A DNA stretch of 64,000 bases from an uncultured Gammaproteobacteria bacterium (lineage in GTDB: Bacteria > Pseudomonadota > Gammaproteobacteria > Steroidobacterales > Woeseiaceae). Each line of letters begins with the position of its first letter. The stretch's first letter is position 1. The notes under the pieces were generated by a model, which worked only from the letters and a program-made list of their open reading frames with translations, was not told where the DNA came from and did no database searches. This document shows, piece by piece, positions 43,151-53,236 of the stretch. The stretch covers positions 62,001 to 126,000 of the forward strand of contig CALBPI010000061.1 in assembly GCA_937899415.1 (NCBI GenBank). Reading direction: 5' to 3'. The translations under genes were made by a program, and so were the position numbers.

Positions 43151-43813
43151 ATGTCGGAACCCGTCGTCATCGAAACGGACGCATCGCCAGATGCCGCCAT
43201 CATCTTGCTGCATGGTCTGGGTGCTGACGGGCACGACTTTGAACCCATCGTGTCGGAGATGCGATTGCCGGCAGAGGCCCGCTGGCGCTTCGTGTTCCCG
43301 CACGCGCCGCACCAACCCGTGACGATCAACGGCGGCATGTCGATGCCGTCCTGGTACGACATTCTCGGACTCGACAGGAACTCTCAGGTCGACGAGGCGG
43401 GCATTCGCGCGAGTGTCGCGTTCCTGCGTGGCCTGATCGCCGAGCAGCAAGCCGCCGGCGTCGCGCGCGAGCGCATCGTCGTGGCGGGCTTTTCGCAGGG
43501 GGGCGCCGTGGCGTTGTTCTCCACGCTGACGGATGCGTCGCCCGTGGCGGGTGTGTTGGCACTGTCGACCTATCTGCCGCTCTCGGACACCGTGGCTCGC
43601 GAGCACGCCAGTCATGGTGATGTCTTGCCGATCCTCATGGTGCACGGGGAGTACGACCCTGTGCTGCCGCTGGCGCTCGCGAGTCAGTCGCGGGATGCGA
43701 TCGAGGCCATGGGCTACACGGTGCAGTGGCAGACCTATCCCATGCCGCACAGCGTGTGCGCTGAAGAAATCGTGCTCATGCGGCAGTGGTTGCTTGAGCG
43801 CCTGCCGATCTAG
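43151..43813 (+). CDS. Carboxylesterase/phospholipase family alpha/beta hydrolase
   Basis: The 220-residue protein has an oxyanion stretch LLHGLGADGHDF (20-31), the nucleophile GFSQGG (about 115-120), an aspartate in HGEYDPVLP and a histidine in PMPHSVC, giving a complete Ser-Asp-His triad. It resembles bacterial carboxylesterase EstB and eukaryotic acyl-protein thioesterases. It diverges from argR across the ARG boxes, so arginine could affect it incidentally. It overlaps the NRDE gene by four bases at the 3' end. Confidence 0.9.
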   Translation: MSEPVVIETDASPDAAIILLHGLGADGHDFEPIVSEMRLPAEARWRFVFPHAPHQPVTINGGMSMPSWYDILGLDRNSQVDEAGIRASVAFLRGLIAEQQAAGVARERIVVAGFSQGGAVALFSTLTDASPVAGVLALSTYLPLSDTVAREHASHGDVLPILMVHGEYDPVLPLALASQSRDAIEAMGYTVQWQTYPMPHSVCAEEIVLMRQWLLERLPI

Positions 43814-44574
43814 CGCGTCAGCGAGAAGGTCTCTTCGAAGGCGTCGCCGGGTGCGCCGCCCGGGGCAAAGTGCTGTTCGTGGACGCGCACGTCGCCGGCA
43901 TGGCTCAAGGTCAGCACGGTCGAGCAGCGCGTGCCGTAGTGCTCGCCCACGATAAAGGGCGCTGAAAGCTGTCGGCGCAGCTCGATGGGCAGGTGTGTGT
44001 CGGGCAGCCGCGCATCGGGTGCCGGTCGTGTGTCCTGCAGCAATGATGCGAACGCATCGGGCGTCGGGTCACCCGCTTCGAGCTGGCGCCGCATGTGATC
44101 CCGGGCCAGCTCGGCCTTGGGCCAGGGCGTGTCGAGCACCGCATTGCTGAGCGCGTAGGTGCCCGCCTCGAGCGCGCCGCCGCGCGTGCTGCGATTCGAA
44201 AAGTAGTGCAGCTCGTCGCTATCGCCAAACAGAAGGTTAAAGCCAGCATAGGCCGACTCGGTGTCTTCAAGGCGTTTAATAAAGTGCGCCGCCGACAGGC
44301 CGTCCGTGAGCCACATCGAGACGAGTTCGCCGCGGCTGCGCGGCGCAGGGTCGCCAGGCGGCTCGCGGTAGTTCGTCACCACGGAAAAGCGACCGTCCTC
44401 ATTGACGCCAAGCCAGGTGCCTCCGGCAACAAGGTCACGCCCCGCAAGTACTCGGGGCGTGCCGGGCCACCAGCCCAGCGGCGCGGCCGGGCGGTCGAAT
44501 CGCTCGTCGCGGTTTGCGGCGACGACGAGCGCGTAGTCGGGATGCTGTTGCCAGCCCACCGTTACGAGGCACAT
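43810..44574 (-). CDS. NRDE/TANGO2 family protein
   Basis: A 254-residue protein that starts MCLVTV with Cys2 and contains the family-naming ANRDERFDRP at about residues 19-28 and GGTWLGVNEDGRFSVVTNYRE. Homologues include eukaryotic TANGO2, implicated in haem handling and lipid homeostasis; the bacterial role is unclear. The N-terminal cysteine suggests an Ntn-type fold. It follows mscL on the minus strand after a GC-rich stem-loop. Confidence 0.85.
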   Translation of the reverse strand: MCLVTVGWQQHPDYALVVAANRDERFDRPAAPLGWWPGTPRVLAGRDLVAGGTWLGVNEDGRFSVVTNYREPPGDPAPRSRGELVSMWLTDGLSAAHFIKRLEDTESAYAGFNLLFGDSDELHYFSNRSTRGGALEAGTYALSNAVLDTPWPKAELARDHMRRQLEAGDPTPDAFASLLQDTRPAPDARLPDTHLPIELRRQLSAPFIVGEHYGTRCSTVLTLSHAGDVRVHEQHFAPGGAPGDAFEETFSLTR

Positions 44575-44600
44575 GCGGTTTTCTGTCTCCTTAACGACAA

Positions 44601-44628
44601 CGCGGCGCCGGCTCGCGCCGACGCCGCG
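44601..44628 (-). other. GC-rich stem-loop between mscL and NRDE genes
   Basis: CGCGGCG and CGCCGCG flank an inner CGGC-tcgc-GCCG hairpin. No T-run follows on either strand, so termination is doubtful. Confidence 0.3.
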
Positions 44629-44642
44629 CCCGCTGCCGAGGC

Positions 44643-45032
44643 TTAGCCCTGCTTGCTGAGCAGGTCGCGAATCTCGGTCAGCAGTTTTTCTTCGGCAGAA
44701 GGCTCGGGCGGCTTGGCGGGCGCCTCTTCTTCCTGCTTCTGCATTTTGTTCATGCCCTTGACGACCAGGAAGATCGCGAACGCCACGATGATGAAGTTGA
44801 TGACGGCGTTGATGAACACGCCGAGCTTGATCGCCGCAGCCTCGGGATCGTCACTCAGCGGGATGATGATATCGCTGAAGTCGATGCCACTCATCACGAC
44901 GCCGATGGGCGGCATGATCACATCAGCAACGAGTGATTTCACGATGGCGCCAAAGGCGGCACCGATGACAATCCCCACGGCCATGTCGACGACATTGCCG
45001 CGCATGGCGAACTTCTTGAACTCTTGTAACAC
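44643..45032 (-). CDS. mscL: Large-conductance mechanosensitive channel MscL
   Basis: The 129-residue channel begins [30 protein letters not shown], the conserved first helix, and has the second helix at about 72-97 and a charged C-terminal helix [12 protein letters not shown]. It opens under severe hypo-osmotic stress. The start is GTG with GGGAGGGG four bases upstream. MscL and the MscS channel at 1431 both occur in this window. Confidence 0.96.
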   Translation of the reverse strand: MLQEFKKFAMRGNVVDMAVGIVIGAAFGAIVKSLVADVIMPPIGVVMSGIDFSDIIIPLSDDPEAAAIKLGVFINAVINFIIVAFAIFLVVKGMNKMQKQEEEAPAKPPEPSAEEKLLTEIRDLLSKQG

Positions 45033-45091
45033 GGATCCCCTCCCACAATCGTGGCACTTGCCACGCGCGAGAGTGTAGTCGAAAACCGGGC

Positions 45092-45673
45092 CTAGGCGCC
45101 CGCGTAGTGACGGGCGCCCGGTCGACGCCGACGCTCTGTCCGGATCTCGCAGGCGGGACAGATGTGCAGGTCAAGGTCGTAACGATCACGCACGTACTGG
45201 CTGCCGCAGCGGTCGCAATCGCCCGGCGTGAGGTCCTCGTCGCGGGCCAGTGCCACCAGCAGCGCCCAGGCCCATTCAAAGCTGTAGAGCGGTCGCGCGT
45301 AGACAGTCTGGTAGGAGTCGAATGCCGCACAAAATCGCTCGCCGACGGCGACATCGGGATTCGACCACGTGGCGCGGAAGCTCGCGCCTTCGAAGCGGAT
45401 CAGGCTGTGCAGCACAAACAGATTCATCAGTGTGGTGGCCTGCAGCTGGTGGTTCGCATTGCGGACAAAGCGCGCCGTTTGCTGCGGCGACTTGCCGCGT
45501 CGTCGTCGCACACGGTTTCCGCCACGCTCCGTGAAATATCGGCTGCACAGTTTCCGGATTCGGTCGTCCGAAAGCCCCGTGCAGCGCTTGATGGTATTGG
45601 TACGCGCCTCACGCTGGATCATGGCCAGCGCGAGGTCCGTCCGCGCCCGTTCGCGGCTGTACATTTCGCTCAT
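45092..45673 (-). CDS. FlhC-like transcriptional activator (orphan)
   Basis: A 193-residue protein resembling FlhC: an N-terminal helical segment with [16 protein letters not shown], a middle [19 protein letters not shown], and a C-terminal zinc site made of CDRC and CPAC (about residues 152-155 and 173-176). FlhC pairs with FlhD to activate flagellar and other genes. No flhD is adjacent and no flagellar gene lies in the window. It has an excellent ribosome site (TAGGAGGTGAT). A divergent unknown gene shares its promoter region. Confidence 0.78.
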   Translation of the reverse strand: MSEMYSRERARTDLALAMIQREARTNTIKRCTGLSDDRIRKLCSRYFTERGGNRVRRRRGKSPQQTARFVRNANHQLQATTLMNLFVLHSLIRFEGASFRATWSNPDVAVGERFCAAFDSYQTVYARPLYSFEWAWALLVALARDEDLTPGDCDRCGSQYVRDRYDLDLHICPACEIRTERRRRPGARHYAGA

Positions 45674-45799
45674 ATCACCTCCTAACTACCATTTATGAGT
45701 AGGAACGCGCATATATCGCATTCGGGTGCTAAGGTAGCGTGCTCCGCGACTCGCGTAAATATGTAGATTCGATCCCATATAAAGAAAAAGGAGGCCCCG

Positions 45800-46414
45800 A
45801 TGCCTATAAAGCCCAGCCTGCACCCCGCGTTGCTTCACGACGTTTCCGCGCTCAACCGGCGCTTCATTGCCGTACTCGTTGCTGCGGCACGTGGCGGCCG
45901 ATTCGCGGCCGAGCCCGGGCTCACGCAACGGCTGTCGGCGCGTTTGTCCGGCGCAGATCCGGGCTGGCCCGATTGTCCGTTCCTGCTCTTTCGCATGGTC
46001 CGCGGCGAGGACGCGCCGGGCAGCACGCGCCTCGATGTCTACGATGCCGACGTGGCCTCGCTCGTGACTGTGACGCTGGGATTCGTCTGGAACCTCGCGC
46101 GCGAACATCGGCCCGCGGCCCGTGCCGTAACGGGAGCGGACGATGCCTGGTGCGACGCGCTCGCCGCGATGAGCATCGCCGCGCTGCCTGCCTTGTCGAA
46201 CCACCTGTCGCTGCGGCCACGGCTCGTCGACGTTCCCGGGTTCTGGCAGGACCTGGCGCGTCAGTCGGGCATTTCGGCGTTGCAGCGTGCGAGTCTGGGC
46301 GCGACGGGCATGCAGCTCATTCATGCCCGGATGCGCCGCGACCGCGTGGCGCAGGAATGGTCGCCCGGCCATCACGAGGGCCTCGCCAACACCGCGACAA
46401 GACCGACGCAGTGA
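45800..46414 (+). CDS. Hypothetical protein divergent from flhC
   Basis: I do not recognise this 204-residue protein. It is mainly helical by composition, with an N-terminal HDVSALNRRFIAVLVAAA that recalls the first FlhD helix (INxxYLxLxxxLI). A FLLFRM segment and several alanine-rich helices follow. AAAGGAGG precedes the ATG by six bases, so it is surely translated. The divergent arrangement with an orphan FlhC suggests a partner or regulator for it, but that rests on position and a weak resemblance. There is no signal peptide or membrane span. The next gene starts 34 bases downstream. Confidence 0.6.
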   Translation: MPIKPSLHPALLHDVSALNRRFIAVLVAAARGGRFAAEPGLTQRLSARLSGADPGWPDCPFLLFRMVRGEDAPGSTRLDVYDADVASLVTVTLGFVWNLAREHRPAARAVTGADDAWCDALAAMSIAALPALSNHLSLRPRLVDVPGFWQDLARQSGISALQRASLGATGMQLIHARMRRDRVAQEWSPGHHEGLANTATRPTQ

Positions 46415-46448
46415 CAGCGTCAGGCCGCATTCGCGATACACTAACGGG

Positions 46449-47379
<931 letters not shown>

Positions 47380-47387
<8 letters not shown>

Positions 47388-48165
47388 GTCGACCACGATG
47401 CAGCGCCACTGGATTGCGTTTTCGACCATCGTGCGTAAGGAATACGTCCGCGTCGTGCGGATCTGGGTGCAGACGATCGTGCCGCCCGCCATCACGATGA
47501 CGCTCTACTTCCTGATCTTCGGCACGCTGATCGGCAGCCGCATCGGGCAGATGGACGGTTACGGCTACATGCAGTTCATCGCGCCGGGCCTGATCATGAT
47601 GAGCGTGATCACGAACTCCTACGGCAACGTCGTGTCCTCGTTTTTCGGCGCTAAGTTCCAACGCCATATCGAGGAGATGCTCGTCTCACCCGTGCCCAAC
47701 GGGATCATTATCCTGGGCCACGTGGCCGGCGGCGTCGTGCGCGGGCTTATGGTGGGCACGCTGGTCGCGGCCGTCGCCCTGGCCTTCACCAAACTCGATA
47801 TCAAGCACCCACTGATCATGCTGTCGATGGTGGTGCTGACCTCGGTCGTGTTTTCACTCGCGGGTTTCATCAACGCGATCTTCGCCAAGAAGTTCGATGA
47901 CATCTCGATCGTGCCGACGTTCGTGCTGACGCCGCTGACCTACCTGGGCGGCGTGTTCTACTCCATTTCGCTGCTGCCTGAATTCTGGCAGAAGGTGTCG
48001 CTCGCCAATCCGATTCTCTACATGGTCAACGCCTTCCGATTCGGGATGCTCGGCCAGTCGGACATCGGCATCGGTACGGCCTATACGATCGTCATCGCCT
48101 TTGCGGTCGGTTTGTTCAGCGTCTGCCTCATGCTCATGAACCGCGGCACGGGTATTCGCGAGTAA
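47380..48165 (+). CDS. ABC-2 type permease (YadH-like)
   Basis: A 261-residue protein with six membrane spans, beginning IAFSTIVRKEYVRVVRIWVQT and including the ABC-2 hallmark SLLPEFWQKVSLANPILYMVNAFR near residues 196-219. It is the membrane partner of the preceding ATPase. The exported substrate is unknown; YadGH has been linked to polysaccharide or drug export only loosely. An ATG six codons later (47398) would also fit. It is followed four bases later by the SRAP gene. Confidence 0.9.
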
Positions 48166-48169
48166 CGCC

Positions 48170-48853
48170 ATGTGCGGCCGCTTCGCGTTCTACTCGGCGG
48201 CTGAGGCAGTGAGCGATCTGTTCGGCGTCGATGATTCGGGGCTGTCGGTGCGCCCGCAGTACAACATTGCGCCCACCGATCGCGCGGCAGTCATTCGCCC
48301 CGAAGCCGACGGGCACGCGCTCGCCATGCTGCGCTGGGGGCTCGTGCCGTTCTGGGCCAAAGACCTTGCCATCGGCAACCGAATGATCAATGCGCGCTCC
48401 GAAACTGTGGCCGAGAAGCCGGCGTTTCGGGCCGCCTTCAAGCAGCGCCGCTGCATCGTGCCTGCCGACGGCTACTACGAGTGGACGGGCAGCAAGGGCA
48501 ACAAACAGCCGCACTACATCACGCGCGGCGACGGCAAGCCGATTGGTTTCGCGGGTCTTTGGGAGCGCTGGCACGACAAGGCCAATGACGACCACGTCGA
48601 GACCTTCACGATCCTGACCCAGCCCTCATCGGGTCCGATTGGTCACCTGCACCACCGCATGCCCGTGATGCTCGACGATGTCACCGCGGAGTACTGGCTG
48701 GCAGGTGACGGCGAGAATCCACCCGCGCTGCGCGAGCTCAAAGTTGACGATTACGCGGAAGTCCTGACGAGCTGGCGTGTGTCGAAGACCGTCAACAACG
48801 CACGCAACGAATCGCCCGATCTTGTCGAGCGCCTGCCCGACGACGAGCACTGA
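48170..48853 (+). CDS. SOS-response-associated peptidase (YedK/HMCES)
   Basis: The 227-residue protein starts MCGRF, exposing Cys2 after methionine removal, and keeps the asparagine of NARSET, the glutamate of GYYEW and the histidine of HHRMPVML. This is the SRAP active site that forms a thiazolidine crosslink with abasic sites in single-stranded DNA. Length and motif order are standard. It may be cotranscribed with the ABC exporter genes, and it ends adjacent to the convergent DhaL-DegV gene stop. Confidence 0.92.
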   Translation: MCGRFAFYSAAEAVSDLFGVDDSGLSVRPQYNIAPTDRAAVIRPEADGHALAMLRWGLVPFWAKDLAIGNRMINARSETVAEKPAFRAAFKQRRCIVPADGYYEWTGSKGNKQPHYITRGDGKPIGFAGLWERWHDKANDDHVETFTILTQPSSGPIGHLHHRMPVMLDDVTAEYWLAGDGENPPALRELKVDDYAEVLTSWRVSKTVNNARNESPDLVERLPDDEH

Positions 48854-50668
48854 TCAGAGGTACATCGTCGCGACGACGACCAGACCCGGTCCGCCGTGTA
48901 CACCGAACGCGGTGCCCACCTCCGTCAGGTAGCTTTCCCGCACGCCCGGCAGGGCCGTGAGCAGGCGCTCGCGGAGCTCGTTGGCGTCGGGTTCGCAGTT
49001 CGCGTGGCCCACGGCCAGCTTCATGGGCCGGTCTGCATCGATGCGACGACTGATGTAGCGCGCGAACTTGGGCAGGCGCCGGCCGCGTCCGAGAATCACA
49101 CCGCCCGAAGACACGGAGCCATCGGGGCTCGTGCGCAGCACGGGGTTCAGATTGAGCAGATCAGCCACGACTTTGCGGGAGTTGGGCACGCGACCGCCAC
49201 GCACGGCGTAACGCAGGTCCGAAACCAGCGCGAAGGTGTGGGTTCCCGCGATTGCCCGATCCACGGCCTCGCGCACCGTGTCGATGTCTTCCCCCGCTTC
49301 CGCGAGCTCGGCCGCGTGGCGCACGATGAGCCCCTGGCCCAACGATGCATTGAGTGAGTCGACGACATGCACCTTGCCATGTCCATGCCCGGCGCCTTGG
49401 CCGAAGCTGCCGCCATGCACGCGATTGGCTGCCGTGGCGGCTGCAGCATGCGTGCCGCTGACCTTCGATGACAGGGTAATGGCCAGGACGTCCTCGAAGT
49501 GACTCGCGAGGAATTCGTACTGGCGACGGTAATCGCCGGGTGCGGGTTGGGACGTCGTCGGGTGGTTGGGGTTGCGCTGGAGTTCCTCGAAGAACTCCTT
49601 CGGTGAGATGCTGAGCTTGTCGAGAAATCCCTGCTCGCCGAACTGAACGCGTAGCGGCACAAAGTGGATGTCGAGCGCGTCCATGTCGGCGTCGGCGATA
49701 TCGGCCGCCGAGTCCGTGATGATCGCGACCTTGCGCGCGCCCGCGTGCGTCGTGTGCTGCTGGCGCTGCATGTCGTCGGCCTTCTCACCCGACACCGTAC
49801 CGTACCCACGCGCGAGCTCGAACACCTGTTCGGGCTCATTGACGTGGATGTGGATCTTGGCCTTGTGGCGGCTGCCCGCGAGCACGAGGCTGCCACCGAG
49901 CTCCGACAGCTGCTCGCGCAGCTTGCGACGGTCGATTTCATCGCCGTTGATGATGCACTCGGTGCAGTAGCGGTACTCGAGGTCGACTTCTTCGCCAGCC
50001 ATCGCGGCCTCGGCCACATCGTCGGGCAGGTCGATGTTGGTCACGGTCTCGCCATCACGAACGTAGGCCAGCATGCCCTGCAGCAATTCCACAAAGCCCT
50101 TGCCGCCCGCGTCAACCACGTCCGCCTTGCGCAATTCGGCGAGCTGGAATCGCGTCGCCGCAAGCGCCTTTTCGGCGGCTTCGAGTCCGCGCGTGAGCAC
50201 GGCACCGAAGTCAACTTTGGCCGGCGCCTTGGCCGCCTCGGCCAACCCGTCCGCGTAGGCGTCAATCACGGAGAGGATGGTGCCCTCGCGGGGTTCCGAC
50301 AGCGCATCTCGCGCGTAGCTCGAACCCGCCACGATGGCCTTGGTAAACGAATCGACCGTGAACCGCTTGAGCTCGGCCGCGGTGTCGCTGACCCCCTGGA
50401 AGAACTGGGCCAGGATCGCGCCCGAGTTGCCGCGTGCGCCGTCGAGCAGCGCGTCGGCGGCCGTGGCCAGCAGCCGGTCCAGCGGCCAGTTATCGGCGAC
50501 CTCAAGCACACCACCCATGGCGCCCACTGTGAGGGCCATGTTGGTGCCCGTGTCGCCGTCGGCGACGGGAAAGACATTGATGCGGTTGAGTCCGTCCTGG
50601 CTCGCAATGACGCGCTGAACGCCGTTGCGCAGTGCCTGGCGCACTGCCTCCGCGTCGAGATACTGCAT
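48854..50668 (-). CDS. DhaL-DegV fusion protein (FakA-like plus FakB-like)
   Basis: This 604-residue protein joins two families normally encoded separately. Residues about 1-200 are a DhaL/Dak2 phosphatase-kinase domain with the metal/ATP loop ADGDTGTNM, the GARGNSGAILAQFFQG loop and DAGGKGF. A middle region (about 210-300) recalls the FakA linker. Residues about 305-604 are a DegV domain with ITDSAADI, TTSQPAPGDY, ISSKVSGT-like ITLSSKVSGT and VLRTSPDGSV. In Gram-positive bacteria FakA phosphorylates fatty acids carried by FakB, so a self-contained fatty-acid kinase is plausible. ATG 50668 begins MQYLDAEAVR, the normal start of the DhaL domain. Confidence 0.82.
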   Translation of the reverse strand: MQYLDAEAVRQALRNGVQRVIASQDGLNRINVFPVADGDTGTNMALTVGAMGGVLEVADNWPLDRLLATAADALLDGARGNSGAILAQFFQGVSDTAAELKRFTVDSFTKAIVAGSSYARDALSEPREGTILSVIDAYADGLAEAAKAPAKVDFGAVLTRGLEAAEKALAATRFQLAELRKADVVDAGGKGFVELLQGMLAYVRDGETVTNIDLPDDVAEAAMAGEEVDLEYRYCTECIINGDEIDRRKLREQLSELGGSLVLAGSRHKAKIHIHVNEPEQVFELARGYGTVSGEKADDMQRQQHTTHAGARKVAIITDSAADIADADMDALDIHFVPLRVQFGEQGFLDKLSISPKEFFEELQRNPNHPTTSQPAPGDYRRQYEFLASHFEDVLAITLSSKVSGTHAAAATAANRVHGGSFGQGAGHGHGKVHVVDSLNASLGQGLIVRHAAELAEAGEDIDTVREAVDRAIAGTHTFALVSDLRYAVRGGRVPNSRKVVADLLNLNPVLRTSPDGSVSSGGVILGRGRRLPKFARYISRRIDADRPMKLAVGHANCEPDANELRERLLTALPGVRESYLTEVGTAFGVHGGPGLVVVATMYL

Positions 50669-50696
50669 GGTGACCCCCGTGTCTGCGCTCGAGCTG

Positions 50697-51434
50697 CTAG
50701 TTGCGGCGCAACAGGTAGCGCCTGCCACGGTGTTCGAGCACGACACCATTTCGGACGATTTCGACGACGCCGATGCCGCCTGAAAGCACATCGCCGCCGC
50801 TGACGCGCTGGCCGCCTATGAAGGCGAGCCGCCGGTCTGCGGCGTCGGCATAGTAGTGCAACTCGAGCGTCAATGCCTCGCGGGTCATGACGCCGCCGTC
50901 GACGAGCTCGCTCGCGTCGGGCAGATCCAGCGCGGCGGCTTCGGCGGCCTCAGTTCGGGCTGGCGGCGTGTTGGTTGCCGCCGTCGACGGTGCGGGCGTC
51001 GTTGCGGGCGACGTCTGCAACGCGTCGGCGGCGCGGGCTTCGGGTTGCCGCGTGGCCGACTGGAACCGGTTCAGTGCCGAAGTTTCCTCGACGAGCGATC
51101 GCACTTCGGCCTTCTGCGGCGGCGCTGCCGCCGCCTCGGTCTCCCGGGCAGGCGGTGGGTTCACTGTGCCAGCCTGCGACTGCGCTGCAGGCTCCGCAGG
51201 TGCGCTCGCGGCCACGGACTCGACGGTCTCAATCGGGGCCGGTGACTGGGGTCGCAACAACACCCAGGCCAGCAGCACCGCATTGACGCCGAGCAGTGCG
51301 AGTACCGGCAGCAACCAGCGTCGGCCCGGTTCCTCGGGCTCGTCAGACGCTGACGCGGCACCCGCAACCTGAGGGGCCTGCTGGCGCGAACGTTCGACGT
51401 CAGACTTTCGCAGGGCGTCCAGAATCAGGGACAT
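50697..51434 (-). CDS. exeB: GspB/ExeB-like protein
   Basis: A 245-residue protein with a cytosolic start MSLILDALRKSDVER, one membrane helix (about 39-60), a long alanine/proline/threonine-rich periplasmic linker (about 62-170), and a C-terminal GspB domain: LELHYYADAADRRLAFIGG and VLEHRGRRYLL. ExeB and ExeA form an inner-membrane complex that helps insert the type II secretin through peptidoglycan. It overlaps exeA by one base (TGATG). No other general-secretion gene is in the window. Confidence 0.8.
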   Translation of the reverse strand: MSLILDALRKSDVERSRQQAPQVAGAASASDEPEEPGRRWLLPVLALLGVNAVLLAWVLLRPQSPAPIETVESVAASAPAEPAAQSQAGTVNPPPARETEAAAAPPQKAEVRSLVEETSALNRFQSATRQPEARAADALQTSPATTPAPSTAATNTPPARTEAAEAAALDLPDASELVDGGVMTREALTLELHYYADAADRRLAFIGGQRVSGGDVLSGGIGVVEIVRNGVVLEHRGRRYLLRRN

Positions 51435-53182
51435 CAGTCGCTCCCGCCCGTGGCCGCCGACTGCGCGACGGGCCAGTCCTCACTGAGCCGCGGGATACCG
51501 GCCACGCCGAGGTCCGTGTTGATCATCATTTGTGTCTTCTGGCCCACGAGCCCGTCCACGGTCAGCCGGCGCGAGCGCTGGTAGTCGCGGACCTGGTTCG
51601 CAAGCTCGGGGTCGTAGCGATCTGCGCCATCCACGCCCGGGCTCGCCTCGCCCGACAGTGCAGCCAGGCTCTGGCGCAACCAGAGAATGCCAGCGCCGCG
51701 CATCCCCGGCGCGAAGCTGCTGGCATCCGGTGCCGCGGGTTTCCAAAGCAGCAGGTATTCACCAAACCAGAACCGGTCGAGTGCGGCGCGCGGCACGATC
51801 ACCGTGGCATCGCTCGCGCGCAGCATGACGTCGCCGCCGCGCTGCGCAGCCAGCAGGACCTGGTGCGCTTCGCCCTGCAGATCGCGGAGCGTGATGATGG
51901 CGGGTCGATCGAGCAGCAAGAGCTCGGCCAACGCCCCCTGGTCAGCGGCGCAACGCAGCCCCACGCGGGCCGCGGCCTCGCAGCGTCCCGCGTCGCCCGG
52001 GGCGGGCAACTGCCAGGCGGCAAACAGGGCGGCGAAGGCATCGGCCGTACCCGTGCGGTCGCGGTGCGCCTGCAGCCAGTCGTGCAGCGATGGCTCGGGC
52101 GCGGCTTCCTGCGGCGTGGCGGGTGCTGCCTCAGCCGTGCCGCTGTCACGAAGCTCCGCCTGTGCGACGGATTCGCGCGCGGGCTCGGACACGGTCGTGG
52201 TGGTCTGAACCGCTGCGGGCGTGGCCGCAGCTTCTGTGACTTCGGGCCTGGATTCGGGCCAGAGCATGGCAGCCGCAATGATCGTGATGCCGATGGCAAT
52301 GACCCCCACCGCGGCCGCAATGAGGCGGTCACCGGATCGCGCCACGGGCACGCGAAGCTCGGGCTCGGCGCCAAATACTTCTTCGGCCGCAGCATCAACG
52401 AGCCTGGCGTCCACCTGTTTCAGCTCGCGACTCCAGGCGCCCAGCAAGGCGCGGTCCGTGATGAGATTCATGAGCCGCGGAATGCCCTGCGAGAGGCCGT
52501 GAATGCGTTTCTTGGCGCCAGCGTTGAGGATCGGCTGCAACGCGCCCGCGACGGCCAGGCGGTGTTCGAGATAACGGTCGGCTTCGTCGGCGTTGAGCGG
52601 GAGCAGGTGGTAGCGCGCAGTGATGCGCTGCGCGAGCTGGCGCAGGTCGGCTCGTGCCAGAAGTTCGCGCAATTCGGGCTGACCGATGAGTACGATCTGC
52701 AGCAATTTGTGGCGCGTGGTCTCGAGGTTGGTGAGCAGGCGAATCTGCTCCAGCACTTCGGCAGAGAGGTTCTGGGCCTCGTCGACGACCGCGATGGTGC
52801 GACGCCCGCGGGCATGCGCCTCGAGCAGGTACTCGTTGAGCTTCTCGGTGAGTGCGCGGCAGCTCGTGCGCTCCTCGGGCGCCTCGGGCAAAGCGACATC
52901 GAGTTCCTTGAGGATCACCGTCAGAAATTCGAGCGCTGTGAGCTGCGGGTTGAGCACAAGCGCCACGTCCGCCGCCTCGGGCATGCGCTGAAGCAGGCTG
53001 CGCACGAGTGTGGTCTTTCCGGTGCCGACCTCGCCCGTGAGTACGATAAAGCCGTCGCTCTCGGTCACGCCGTAGATCAGGTGCGCGAGCGCTTCGGCGT
53101 GCCGCTCGCTCATAAAGAGGTAACGCGGGTCCGGCGTTATGGTGAACGGACGTTCGTGCAGACCAAAGAAATCGAGGTACAT
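51434..53182 (-). CDS. exeA: ExeA/GspA-like AAA+ ATPase with peptidoglycan-binding domain
   Basis: The 582-residue protein starts MYLDFFGLHERPFTITPDP, typical for ExeA, with Walker A GEVGTGKTT (about 49-57) and Walker B IAVVDEAQNLS (about 131). A membrane helix lies near 285-305. A periplasmic part follows whose C-terminus (YDPELANQVRDYQRSRRLTVDG) is a peptidoglycan-binding type 1 repeat. It acts with ExeB in secretin assembly, and the PG-binding end contacts the cell wall. Overlaps exeB by one base. The gap to dinB is 54 bases. Confidence 0.88.
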   Translation of the reverse strand: MYLDFFGLHERPFTITPDPRYLFMSERHAEALAHLIYGVTESDGFIVLTGEVGTGKTTLVRSLLQRMPEAADVALVLNPQLTALEFLTVILKELDVALPEAPEERTSCRALTEKLNEYLLEAHARGRRTIAVVDEAQNLSAEVLEQIRLLTNLETTRHKLLQIVLIGQPELRELLARADLRQLAQRITARYHLLPLNADEADRYLEHRLAVAGALQPILNAGAKKRIHGLSQGIPRLMNLITDRALLGAWSRELKQVDARLVDAAAEEVFGAEPELRVPVARSGDRLIAAAVGVIAIGITIIAAAMLWPESRPEVTEAAATPAAVQTTTTVSEPARESVAQAELRDSGTAEAAPATPQEAAPEPSLHDWLQAHRDRTGTADAFAALFAAWQLPAPGDAGRCEAAARVGLRCAADQGALAELLLLDRPAIITLRDLQGEAHQVLLAAQRGGDVMLRASDATVIVPRAALDRFWFGEYLLLWKPAAPDASSFAPGMRGAGILWLRQSLAALSGEASPGVDGADRYDPELANQVRDYQRSRRLTVDGLVGQKTQMMINTDLGVAGIPRLSEDWPVAQSAATGGSD

Positions 53183-53236
53183 AGCCGGTTGAGTGTAACG
53201 TGGCCGCCCGGCCCTTCAAATGCCCGCCACGGCCAG

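Noticed and set aside
44601-44628. Strong hairpin as a terminator for mscL
   Set aside because: No T-run follows on the minus strand, so it is listed only as a stem-loop.
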